NCBI GenBank assembly: GCA_050697275.1 | Contig: JBOGZI010000007.1 | Span: 1 to 12,174, forward strand | Direction of reading: 5' to 3' | DNA length: 12,174 nucleotides | Source of the DNA: JBOGZI01 sp050697275 | GTDB taxonomy: Bacteria; Actinomycetota; Thermoleophilia; Solirubrobacterales; 70-9 | Shown: positions 1-6,188 of the stretch, piece after piece | Position numbering within the stretch: the first letter of the stretch is position 1 | How the letters are laid out: each line of letters starts with the position of its first letter | Notes under the pieces: generated by a model | What the model was told of the DNA's origin: nothing | What the model saw: the letters and a program-made list of their open reading frames with translations, nothing else | Database searches by the model: none | Position numbers and translations under genes: made by a program

Positions 1-966
1 GCCCTCGGCCGGCTGGGGCGGCGCCCGGCTCGCGCCGCGCTCGCCGGCGCCGCGATCCTGCTGGCGCTGAGCGTCGGCATCGGCACCTACAGCGGGATCG
101 ACGACGAGAATCCCAAGAGGACGCTCACGGTCGAGCAGCCCGGCGAGAGCGGCCGCGAGATCGGGCCCGGCGCGGCCCAGGGCGTGCCCGAGCAGGACTC
201 CGCCGGGCGCGCGGCCGAGCAGGCGCCCGGGACGTCGATCGAGCCGGCTCCCGCGCCGGTTCCGCCGGTGCCCCCACAGGGCGCGCTGAAGCCCGGGAAG
301 GAGCGGGTCCAGGAGCGAAGCGCCTCGATGACGCTCTCCACCGAGCCGGATCAGATCGACGACGTAGCCGACGGCGTGGTCGAGGTGACGGAGCGCTTCG
401 ACGGGATCGTGGTCTCCTCGAACGTCAGCACCTCGGACGGCGCGGGGCGGGCCAGCTTCGACCTGCGCATTCCGAGCCAGAACCTGCAGGCGGCGCTCGC
501 CGAGCTCTCCGACCTCGCCGACGTCTCCGCCCGCGACGAGGGCACGCTCGACATCACCGCGCCCTTCGTCACCGCCGAAGAGCGCTTCGGCGACGCTAAG
601 ACGGAGGTCGACGCCCTGCTCGACCGGCTCTCCGAGGCCGACTCGGCCGGCGAGATCGCCTCGATCCGCGAGCAGCTGCGAAGCGCCCGCGCCGAGCTCG
701 CGGCGGCCCGCGCGGAGCTTGGGGCGTTGAAGCAGCGGGCCGACTTCTCCAGGCTCAGCCTCACGGTGGTCGGCGAGGGCGACGGCGACGGCTGGTCGAT
801 CGGCGACGCGGTCGACGACTCCGTCGACGTGCTCGAGGCCCTGGGGGGAGCGGCCCTCGTCACCCTGGCCGTGCTTCTCCCGCTCGGTGCCATCGCCGCC
901 CTGCTCTGGCTCGGCGCCCGAGCCCTGCGCCGCCGCGCCAGGGAGAAGGTCCTAGACGAGCGCTAG
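1..966 (+). CDS. DUF4349-domain membrane protein, 5' end missing
   Basis: The frame is open from the first base and ends with TAG at 964-966, giving 321 visible residues; the true start lies upstream. Visible residues about 12-30 form a hydrophobic membrane segment (AALAGAAILLALSVGIGTY). A Pro/Ala/Glu-rich linker follows (about 35-100). Residues about 103-257 match the DUF4349 pattern: beta-rich segments ending in FDLRIPSQNL, a DIT...TAEERFGDAK stretch, then a charged coiled coil (about 195-247, EQLRSARAELAAARAELGALKQ). A second membrane helix (about 280-306) is followed by a short basic tail (ALRRRAREK). The architecture, with both ends anchored and the domain probably outside the membrane, is that of DUF4349 proteins, whose biochemical role is unknown. 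The residues before the first helix could belong to a cytoplasmic N-terminal domain, but that part is not visible. The gene converges on the rubredoxin gene across a terminator-like hairpin. Confidence 0.85.
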   Translation, partial: ALGRLGRRPARAALAGAAILLALSVGIGTYSGIDDENPKRTLTVEQPGESGREIGPGAAQGVPEQDSAGRAAEQAPGTSIEPAPAPVPPVPPQGALKPGKERVQERSASMTLSTEPDQIDDVADGVVEVTERFDGIVVSSNVSTSDGAGRASFDLRIPSQNLQAALAELSDLADVSARDEGTLDITAPFVTAEERFGDAKTEVDALLDRLSEADSAGEIASIREQLRSARAELAAARAELGALKQRADFSRLSLTVVGEGDGDGWSIGDAVDDSVDVLEALGGAALVTLAVLLPLGAIAALLWLGARALRRRAREKVLDER

Positions 967-967
967 T

Positions 968-1041
968 CGCGCGGGTGGCGGCGAGCCCCGGTGTCCGCGC
1001 TCTTGCGCGGCCACCGGTGCGGAGCCGACAGGACCCGCGCG
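968..1041. terminator. Large hairpin between convergent genes, likely bidirectional terminator
   Basis: The 88-bp gap between the DUF4349 and rubredoxin stop codons holds a near-perfect hairpin at 988-1017. The left arm CCGGTG-T-CCGCGC pairs with GCGCGG-C-CACCGG around a TCTT loop, giving 12 GC-rich pairs with a single T/C mismatch. Outside it, CGCGCGGGT (968-976) is the exact reverse complement of ACCCGCGCG (1033-1041), so a longer stem is possible. No T-tract follows on either strand, which is common for terminators in GC-rich actinobacteria. The position between two convergent genes supports a role in ending both transcripts. Termination itself is inferred. Confidence 0.65.
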
Positions 1042-1054
1042 CCTACCCGCCCGC

Positions 1055-1240
1055 CTATTCCTCGTACGGCTCGAAGTCCGCCTTGCGCGCCCCGCAGACC
1101 GGGCAGAACCAGTCGTCCGGGATCTCCTCGAAGGCGGTGCCCGGCGGGACGCCGCCGTCCGGATCGCCCTCGTCGGGGTCGTAGATGAATCCGCACGAGG
1201 TGCAGATGTAGAGCTGCTTGGTGCCGGTTCCGGCCTCCAT
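1055..1240 (-). CDS. Rubredoxin
   Basis: This encodes a 61-residue single-domain rubredoxin, the usual size for the family. The two iron-binding knuckles are CTSCG (Cys13, Cys16) and CPVCG (Cys46, Cys49). Other family hallmarks are visible: Y11, the DPDEGDPDGGVPPGTAFEEIP region between the knuckles, and DDWFCPVCGARKADF. The four cysteines would bind one iron and carry single electrons in the cytoplasm, for example to an alkane hydroxylase or an oxygen/peroxide reductase; no partner gene is visible. ATG at 1238-1240 is chosen because it places the first knuckle at the normal distance from the N-terminus. A longer upstream reading adds low-complexity residues and runs into the NUDIX gene. No Shine-Dalgarno precedes the ATG, but a TAGATT box lies 8 nt upstream, so the transcript may be leaderless. 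It is divergent from the NUDIX gene. Confidence 0.95.
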   Translation of the reverse strand: MEAGTGTKQLYICTSCGFIYDPDEGDPDGGVPPGTAFEEIPDDWFCPVCGARKADFEPYEE

Positions 1241-1248
1241 CGGGCGCC

Positions 1249-1254
1249 AATCTA
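1249..1254 (-). promoter_or_regulatory. Possible -10 box for a leaderless rubredoxin transcript
   Basis: On the minus strand this reads TAGATT, which fits the actinobacterial TANNNT -10 form. It ends 8 nt before the rubredoxin ATG, so transcription would begin at or next to the start codon. The absence of a Shine-Dalgarno agrees with a leaderless mRNA. No convincing -35 hexamer was seen. The assignment rests on one hexamer. Confidence 0.35.
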
Positions 1255-1292
1255 GCGGGTAGGGTGCGCCGCGTGCCGCAGCCGGAGCAGAG

Positions 1293-1940
1293 TTGAGCGA
1301 GATCCCCGAGGCGGGAGGCGGCCCGCTGCGCGGGGAATCGGAGCGGCCCGCGACCCCCCGGCCGGCCGCCACCGTGATCCTGCTGCGGCGAGGCGGCAAG
1401 CACCGCGACCGCGACCTCGAGGTCTGCCTCGTTCAGCGCAATCCCGGGGCGAGGTTCATGCCCGGCGTCTGGGTGTTCCCCGGAGGGGCGCTCGACCCAG
1501 GCGACGGCGAGGGCGAGCCCGGGCATCGCGCCTGCGCCGCCCGGGAGCTGGCCGAGGAGGCGAGGGTCGAGGTCGAACCGGACGAGCTCGTCCCCTACTC
1601 GCGCTGGATTACCCCCAGGGTGGTTCCGATCCGCTTCGACACCCGCTTCTACCTGGCCCTGGCTCCGCCACACGCGCCACTGTGGCCGGACGGCAGCGAG
1701 ACGGTCGACGCCGCCTGGTTCGCGCCGCGGCGGGCCCTCGACCTCCACGGCGAGGGGGAGCTCTCGCTGGTCTTCCCGACGATCAAGCACCTCGAGTCCC
1801 TGCTGCCCTTCGCGAACGCGGACAAGGCGCTGGAGACGGCCCGCCGGCGCGAGGTGAAGCCGGTCGAGCCCCGGGTGGTCGGCGAGGGCGACGAGCGGCG
1901 GATCGTGATCCCGGGGGAGTCCGGCCCGGACGAGGGCTGA
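1293..1940 (+). CDS. NUDIX hydrolase, NUDT19-like
   Basis: This is a 215-residue NUDIX pyrophosphohydrolase, a family that cleaves nucleoside diphosphates linked to another group with Mg2+ or Mn2+. The fold starts at about residue 24 (AATVILLRRGG). VWVFPGGALDPGD (59-71) and CAARELAEEARV (81-92) form the NUDIX box, with metal-binding glutamates in RELAEE (84-89). The box is atypical: about five extra residues separate the GG from REL, Asp71 stands where Glu is usual, and Arg91 replaces the conserved Gly. FPGG...DPGD together with RWITP (104-108) and FDTRFYLA (115-122) recalls the NUDT19 branch, which includes CoA diphosphatases; the substrate here is not determined. TTG at 1293 is the only start after the in-frame stop at 1260-1262 that precedes the first domain strand, and GGAG at 1284-1287 supports it. 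The 3' end converges on the gene ending at 1953. Confidence 0.88.
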   Translation: MSEIPEAGGGPLRGESERPATPRPAATVILLRRGGKHRDRDLEVCLVQRNPGARFMPGVWVFPGGALDPGDGEGEPGHRACAARELAEEARVEVEPDELVPYSRWITPRVVPIRFDTRFYLALAPPHAPLWPDGSETVDAAWFAPRRALDLHGEGELSLVFPTIKHLESLLPFANADKALETARRREVKPVEPRVVGEGDERRIVIPGESGPDEG

Positions 1941-1954
1941 GCGCCTTCCGCGCT
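1940..1954. terminator. Short hairpin overlapping two convergent stop codons (weak candidate)
   Basis: AGCGC (1940-1944) and GCGCT (1950-1954) form a perfect 5-bp stem around a 5-nt loop. It sits exactly in the 12-bp gap between the NUDIX gene and the gene ending at 1953 and overlaps both stop codons. No T-tract follows. The stem is short, so it may be a chance match; its placement is the main support. Confidence 0.25.
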
Positions 1955-2642
1955 AGGTGCCGCCGGGCACGCTCGGGAACGCCTCCAGCCCCGCGTTCCA
2001 CGGCCCGGGCTTGATCGTCGCCAGGCCGTTCTCCTCCATCTCGTGGTGGAGCCGGTCGAAGACGCCGCCCGCCGAGCGCAGCGTCTGCTTCAGCTCGTCC
2101 GAGCCGCGCTCGCGCAGGCGCCAGAAGAAGAAGAGCTGGCGGTCCGTGATCCCGAAGTCCACCTCCGCCGGGATCCGGGTGATCCAGTCGATGAAACCCG
2201 GGCTGAACAGCTCGCGAAGCGCGACCGGGTCGTGGTCGCGCGGGACCGTGGCGATGAAGCGGCGGTTGAAGTCGATGCTCTCGAACTCCACCCGGCGGCG
2301 CGACTGGCGATCGAGCAGGTCCTCGGGGGTGTGCTCGATCGACTCGACGTTGAAGATCGGGACGACCGTGGCCAGGTCCGGCATGTGGGCCTTGGCGAGC
2401 AGCGCCCCGGGCAGAATCGCCTTGCGGCCGAAGCCGCCGACCTCCTGCTCGTCCGCGTCGCAGCAGGCGCCCCAGAAGCCGTCGGAGAGCTCCCCGGTGA
2501 TCCGGTTGGTCCCGCCCGGGCAGAGGGCCGCCGGGCCACCCGCCGGATTGAGTCCGCCGACCGCGTCGTAGCGGGCGCCCCTTGACTCGGCCAGGGAGCG
2601 GACGATCTCGGCCCACTCCTTCGCCTCGGCCTTGGCGCTCAC
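1953..2642 (-). CDS. Conserved-looking hypothetical protein, last gene of the mce operon
   Basis: This encodes a 229-residue protein of unrecognised function. No signal peptide or membrane helix is visible, so it is probably cytosolic. Charged N-terminal residues 1-24 look helical. A Gly/Cys-containing stretch (28-72) carries Cys41 and the adjacent pair Cys60-Cys61. A mixed alpha/beta core follows, with VEFESIDFNRRFIATVPRD (118-136) and LRELFSPGFIDWI (142-154). An FNRRF segment followed by a 'final region, then W-I' pattern loosely recalls DUF3137-type proteins, but I cannot confirm this. FGITDRQLFFFWRLRE (163-178) looks like another buried strand and helix. The start is GTG at 2640-2642 with no clear Shine-Dalgarno; no other in-frame start lies between it and the preceding gene's stop. 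It begins 33 nt after the SCP2 gene on the same strand, so it is probably co-transcribed with the mce genes and may act in the same lipid pathway; that link is positional only. Confidence 0.75.
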   Translation of the reverse strand: MSAKAEAKEWAEIVRSLAESRGARYDAVGGLNPAGGPAALCPGGTNRITGELSDGFWGACCDADEQEVGGFGRKAILPGALLAKAHMPDLATVVPIFNVESIEHTPEDLLDRQSRRRVEFESIDFNRRFIATVPRDHDPVALRELFSPGFIDWITRIPAEVDFGITDRQLFFFWRLRERGSDELKQTLRSAGGVFDRLHHEMEENGLATIKPGPWNAGLEAFPSVPGGT

Positions 2643-2675
2643 GGCGGGGCCGCTTCGACGGGCATCACGACGACG

Positions 2676-3095
2676 CTAGTCGACCTCGACCAGGTCGTCG
2701 CGCCCGGCGGCCTCGAGCTGGGCCTTGTAGCGGGGAAAGACCGGCTTGGTCAGCGGCACCAGCTTGAGGATCTTCGCGACCGGGCCGCTCGCCTTGATCT
2801 GCCCGCGTGCGAGCGCCACGGCCACGTTGACCTTGCCCAGCCAGAACAGGTGGGCGGTGTCCGCCTCCATGCTCATCACCACCTCCGGCTCCATCTCGGT
2901 CTCGCCGAAGTCGACCTCCCCCGGCGCGTCCTCCTGGAGACGCACCGTGATCGTCGAGGTGGGCTCGCGATAGTCGTACTGGACGATCGTGTTCGCCTTG
3001 CGGAACTTGGCAGCCAGCTCCTCGTCCTCGGCCAGCTCGGTGAAGAGCCTGCCGATCGTGTCGTAGACCTCCTGGGCGTCCTTGAAGTACGCCAA
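2676..3095 (-). CDS. SCP2 sterol-carrier-like lipid-binding protein
   Basis: This encodes a 139-residue single-domain protein with the features of the SCP2 sterol-transfer family. An N-terminal helix (about 5-34, DAQEVYDTIGRLFTELAEDEEL) is followed by beta strands (TIVQYDYREP, STITVRL). The family's C-terminal half then appears, with MSMEADTAHLFWLGKVNVA (74-92), VALARGQIKASGPVAKILKL (93-112) and a closing helix (PVFPRYKAQL). SCP2 domains hold sterols, fatty acids or acyl-CoAs in a hydrophobic tunnel. No signal peptide is present, so the protein should be cytosolic. TTG at 3093-3095 is taken as the start because GGAGG lies 5 nt upstream and the next residues begin the domain helix. It starts 50 nt after the last Mce gene on the same strand. 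It is therefore a good candidate to receive lipid delivered by the Mce transporter; that role is inferred. Confidence 0.88.
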   Translation of the reverse strand: MAYFKDAQEVYDTIGRLFTELAEDEELAAKFRKANTIVQYDYREPTSTITVRLQEDAPGEVDFGETEMEPEVVMSMEADTAHLFWLGKVNVAVALARGQIKASGPVAKILKLVPLTKPVFPRYKAQLEAAGRDDLVEVD

Positions 3096-3100
3096 CCTCG

Positions 3101-3105
3101 CCTCC
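3101..3105 (-). promoter_or_regulatory. Shine-Dalgarno deciding the TTG start of the SCP2 gene
   Basis: The minus strand reads GGAGG followed by 5 nt (CGAGG) and then TTG. This is the strongest ribosome binding site near the gene and fixes the non-ATG start. Four of its five bases (3102-3105) lie in one arm of the hairpin at 3102-3121. Confidence 0.7.
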
Positions 3106-3143
3106 CGGATCGGACCGGGAGATCCTATGGCTTCGCCATCAGG
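3102..3143 (-). promoter_or_regulatory. Tandem hairpins between the last mce gene and the SCP2 gene
   Basis: Two inverted repeats fill most of the 50-nt intercistronic gap. The first in the mRNA (3124-3143) is CCTGATGGC-GAA-GCCATAGG, an 8-bp stem with one bulged base and a tight GAA loop. Only 2 nt later, 3102-3121 forms CTCCCGG-(6 nt)-CCGGGAG, a perfect 7-bp stem that includes most of the SCP2 gene's Shine-Dalgarno. Neither is followed by a U-tract, so simple termination is unlikely. The pair could lower or tune SCP2 translation relative to the Mce proteins, or protect the upstream mRNA end. The repeats are seen directly; the function is inferred. Confidence 0.5.
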
Positions 3144-3145
3144 CG

Positions 3146-4810
3146 CTACGGATCGCGCGGCACGTAGGGGATCCGCCCGCCCCCGAACTCGGCCGGGAAG
3201 GGCGAGACGAAGCCGGTGCTGGCGTCGCTCGGACTCTGGCTCTGGATCGTGCAGGGGGCGAACATTCCCCAGTTCCCCTGCCCGCCGCCCGCGTTCGATG
3301 GCACGAGGGTGGACCAGTTGAAGATGCCCTCCTGGGGATCGTGGGGATCCGGGTTGCCGATCAGGATCTGGCCGTTCTGGCCCATATTGCCCGTGTTGTT
3401 GCAGTCGAAGCTCGGGAACACCTCACCCTGGCTGTTGGAGAAGGGATTGCCGATCGCGAACGGCAGCAGATAGCCGTTGCCGCGGTTGGTGCGGCTGCGG
3501 TTCTGGGCGAGCGAGATCGACTCGCCGTGGAAGATCGACATCTGCCTGGAGAGATGGCGCGGCTCCGACTGCGAGGCGATCGGGGGAAGGGCGCCCTCGG
3601 TCGCCGAAGCCGGGGTGGAGAGGAAGTCCGCGGCGACCGTCTTGTAGAAGTCGAGGTAGCGCACGATCGGGTTGAAGTTGGCCAGGAAGGGGTCGAGGGC
3701 GGCCATCACTGGGCGCAGCTGGTCCAGGAACCTCCGCGCCGCGGGCAGCCCCGTGATCGAGGCGTCGACCAGCGGGCCGAGGTTCTTGAAGAGGCGCCGC
3801 AAGTGCGGTGCGAGGCGGCGCAGGTCGTGAATGGTCGGGCTGAGGTCGCGGGCCACCGGCCTCAGGTCGCGGAACAGCGGCCCGGCCTTGGCCGCGAACT
3901 TCTCGAGCCGCTCCAGGGTGAGGCGCGACTCGATGTTGAAGGTCGGGAAGATCCTGAAGGTCTCGGCGAGCGCCTCGTCGCGGGAGGCGAGCGCCCGGAA
4001 GGTCTTGTTGGACCCGACGATCGCGCCGGCGAGAGCCTGCTCGCGGGCGGTGAGGTGTGCGAAGACGTCGCCCGTGTTGCGAACGATCTCGCGCAGCGCC
4101 TGCTCCTGCTCGCGCAGGGTGCCGAGCACGTCGCTGGCGTCCTCGGAGAAGGGGCCGAAGTTGCCGAAGGCGTCGTTCAGGTCGAGCCCGCGTCCCTCGA
4201 TGGCGATCCCGGCGTTCCTCATCCAGAGCTGGAAGGACTGTCGCGTCTCCTCGTCGAGCGCCTGGAAGATCTCGTCGATCTGGACCTGCTCCTGGACCTG
4301 GGTGTCCTCGAGGTGGCCGCCCTCCTCGATCGGCTCGGCGGCGTCGTCGCCGCTCAGCTCGCCCACGTCGACGTCGTCCGTGCCGGCCTGCGCCGTCTGG
4401 GCGGTTGTGACCTCCTCGACCTCTGTGCCCTCCTCACCATTGAACTGGCTGCCGCTGGTCAGCTCGATGTAGGTCTCGCCGAGCAGGGTCTTCTGGCGCA
4501 GGATCGCCCTCGCGTCCGAGGAGATCGGCGCGTACTGGGGCTCGATCTCGATCACCGCGCGCGTCGCGTCCTCGTCGTCGGCGAGCTGGAGGTCCTTGAC
4601 CTTGCCCACCGAGACGCCGCCGATCCGCACATCGGCCTCCTTCTGCAGGGTGATCGCCTCCGGGAAGTCGGCGGAGAACCGGTAGCTCTCCGGCTTGAAC
4701 GGGACCGCGCCGCCGAAGGTGATCCAGAGGAAGAGCAGCAGGGCGAAGCAGGAGAGCGCGAAGCCCACCGCCACCATGATCCTGCCTATCGAGGGTGCCT
4801 GTTTCTGCAT
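3146..4810 (-). CDS. Mce/MlaD family protein, sixth (last) of the mce block
   Basis: This encodes a 554-residue substrate-binding subunit of an Mce lipid importer. A membrane anchor lies at about 11-33 (IMVAVGFALSCFALLLFLWIT). The MlaD domain spans about 41-120, with the signature VRIGGVSVGKV (61-71) and LRQKTLLGETYIEL (104-117). Residues 126-175 are a strongly acidic insert (17 Asp/Glu, no Lys/Arg) absent at this point from the other Mce proteins here. A long helical region follows (about 178-395), with the recurring DLRP, DLSP and QLRP patterns typical of the helical needle of Mce subunits. The C-terminal part is Gly/Asn/Pro-rich with Cys470 and Cys520, a possible disulfide pair. ATG at 4808-4810 begins 13 nt after the preceding gene; AGGAG at 4821-4825 is its likely Shine-Dalgarno and overlaps that gene's stop codon. 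No lipobox is present. Order suggests an MceF-like subunit, but letters are not assigned by homology. Confidence 0.92.
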   Translation of the reverse strand: MQKQAPSIGRIMVAVGFALSCFALLLFLWITFGGAVPFKPESYRFSADFPEAITLQKEADVRIGGVSVGKVKDLQLADDEDATRAVIEIEPQYAPISSDARAILRQKTLLGETYIELTSGSQFNGEEGTEVEEVTTAQTAQAGTDDVDVGELSGDDAAEPIEEGGHLEDTQVQEQVQIDEIFQALDEETRQSFQLWMRNAGIAIEGRGLDLNDAFGNFGPFSEDASDVLGTLREQEQALREIVRNTGDVFAHLTAREQALAGAIVGSNKTFRALASRDEALAETFRIFPTFNIESRLTLERLEKFAAKAGPLFRDLRPVARDLSPTIHDLRRLAPHLRRLFKNLGPLVDASITGLPAARRFLDQLRPVMAALDPFLANFNPIVRYLDFYKTVAADFLSTPASATEGALPPIASQSEPRHLSRQMSIFHGESISLAQNRSRTNRGNGYLLPFAIGNPFSNSQGEVFPSFDCNNTGNMGQNGQILIGNPDPHDPQEGIFNWSTLVPSNAGGGQGNWGMFAPCTIQSQSPSDASTGFVSPFPAEFGGGRIPYVPRDP

Positions 4811-4823
4811 CTCCGGGTCTCTC

Positions 4824-6188
4824 CTACGGGTTGTCCGGCGGCTCGGCGCAGCCGGCGGCGAAGTCGGTGTTGGTGAACAGGTTGCGGAAGCCCGTGATCG
4901 ACTCGAACAGGGCCTCCGTCAGCGGGTCGAGCTGGTCGACGTTGTTGAGGATCGCGGTGACCGCCTGGCAGGTGACGGTGAGGTAGACGCGGCGGTAAAC
5001 GCCATGGGCGTCCTGGTTCTGGAAGGTGCTGTTGCCGACGTGCGAGAGCCAGCCCAGCCAGAAGAGGTAGCCCTCGTCGCGCCCGGCCGCGCCCGGGGCC
5101 TCCGCGCCATTCGGGTTGTAGGCGGCCATGTTGAAGAGCTTGTTGAGCTTGTTGCCGACGACCGTCAGCCGCGGGGTGGCGTTGGCGAGGTTCTCCGCCG
5201 CCGGGCGCAGGTCGCGGACCGGCTGGCGCGCCGCCCGCACGAATGGCCTGATCCGGTCCTTGAGGTCGAATCGGGTGTCCTGGGAGAGTCGCTTCAGCGA
5301 GTCGTTGATCGGCTTCAGCTTGCGCGCGAAGGGCCGCAGGTCGCGCAGCGCGGGGCCGAGCACCTCGGCGAGCTCGTTGGTCTCCGACAGGGCGATCCGC
5401 GTCTCCTGCAGGGTGGGCCCGAGCAGGCGGGTGGCGCGGCGCACGTCGAGGTCCTCGCCGGCGATCGCCGAGATCGCGGCGTTGGAGGAGTCGACGAAGG
5501 CGGCGATCTCCTCGGGCTCCTCGGCGAGCCGGCCGAAGACGAGGTTCTGGTTGTGGATCAGGTTGGCGAGGTTCTGCTTGCGCTTCGCGACCTCGCGGTT
5601 GAGGCGCGCCAGGCCGCGGTTGATCGGACCGAGGCTGCCCAGCAGCTCGCCGAGGTCCTTGCCACGGCGGTCTAGCGCGTCCCCGCCGCCGGTCAGCAGG
5701 ATCCGCAGGTAGGCGCGCGTATCGGCGTCGAGCAGCTCGAGGATCTCGTCGAGGTTGATGTCGGGCGCCGTGTTGGCGACCGGAATGGTCTCGTCCTCCT
5801 CGAACTCGCCCGCCGCCTGGGTCCCCGGATCGAGCTCCAGGAACATGTCCTTGAGGCCGGTCTTCGGGCGCAGCAGGATGGTCGCGTCGCGGTAGACCGG
5901 CAGGAACTCCTGGTCGATGTCCATCGTGACCACCGCGTTGCCGTCCTCGTGCTCGACCTTGGCGATGTCACCGACCCTGACGCCGGCGACCCGGACGGTC
6001 TGCCCCTGCCCGGGGGTGACCGCCTGGGCGGTCTGCATCTCGGCCTTGAGCTGGAAGGGCCGCTCCTCGAGGACGGGGATCCGCAGCCGCTGGTTCTGGA
6101 CGATGATCCAGGTGGAGACCAGCGCCACCAGGACCAGTCCGAGGATGGCGACGAAGTCGCGCAGGTGGTCTCGGATCGCCTTGGCCAT
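4824..6188 (-). CDS. Mce/MlaD family protein, fifth of the mce block
   Basis: This encodes a 454-residue Mce subunit, the shortest complete one here. A membrane anchor lies at about 12-30 (FVAILGLVLVALVSTWIIV). The MlaD domain spans about 43-121 with VRVAGVRVGDI (65-75) and LLRPKTGLKDMFLELDPG (105-122). NLDEILELLDADTRAYLRILL (145-165) opens the helical needle, which runs to about 350 with DLRP motifs at 283 and 326. The tail lacks the Pro-rich extensions of its neighbours and instead carries an aromatic stretch (GYLFWLGWLSHVGN, 373-386) and DAHGVYRR, with Cys407 and Cys447 as a possible disulfide. ATG at 6186-6188 overlaps the preceding stop by one base (TGATG), implying coupled translation. 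The protein should sit in the cell membrane with most of its mass outside. In mycobacteria the fifth Mce gene often encodes a lipoprotein; no lipobox cysteine is present here. Confidence 0.93.
   Translation of the reverse strand: MAKAIRDHLRDFVAILGLVLVALVSTWIIVQNQRLRIPVLEERPFQLKAEMQTAQAVTPGQGQTVRVAGVRVGDIAKVEHEDGNAVVTMDIDQEFLPVYRDATILLRPKTGLKDMFLELDPGTQAAGEFEEDETIPVANTAPDINLDEILELLDADTRAYLRILLTGGGDALDRRGKDLGELLGSLGPINRGLARLNREVAKRKQNLANLIHNQNLVFGRLAEEPEEIAAFVDSSNAAISAIAGEDLDVRRATRLLGPTLQETRIALSETNELAEVLGPALRDLRPFARKLKPINDSLKRLSQDTRFDLKDRIRPFVRAARQPVRDLRPAAENLANATPRLTVVGNKLNKLFNMAAYNPNGAEAPGAAGRDEGYLFWLGWLSHVGNSTFQNQDAHGVYRRVYLTVTCQAVTAILNNVDQLDPLTEALFESITGFRNLFTNTDFAAGCAEPPDNP

Noticed and set aside
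79..364. Minus-strand open frames opposite the DUF4349 gene
   Set aside because: They are shadows of the in-frame plus-strand protein, which has two membrane helices and the DUF4349 core.
1241..1399. Longer N-terminus for rubredoxin
   Set aside because: It adds low-complexity residues and would overlap the divergent NUDIX gene; 61 residues from ATG at 1238-1240 is the normal size.
2668..2700. 7-bp inverted repeat CGACGAC/GTCGTCG around the SCP2 stop codon
   Set aside because: It has a long 19-nt loop, partly coding, and no T-tract, and the next gene follows after 33 nt. It is probably a chance repeat in GC-rich coding sequence.
3341..4876. 511-codon plus-strand open frame opposite the last mce gene
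   Set aside because: It has the same shadow composition and lies opposite a clear Mce gene.
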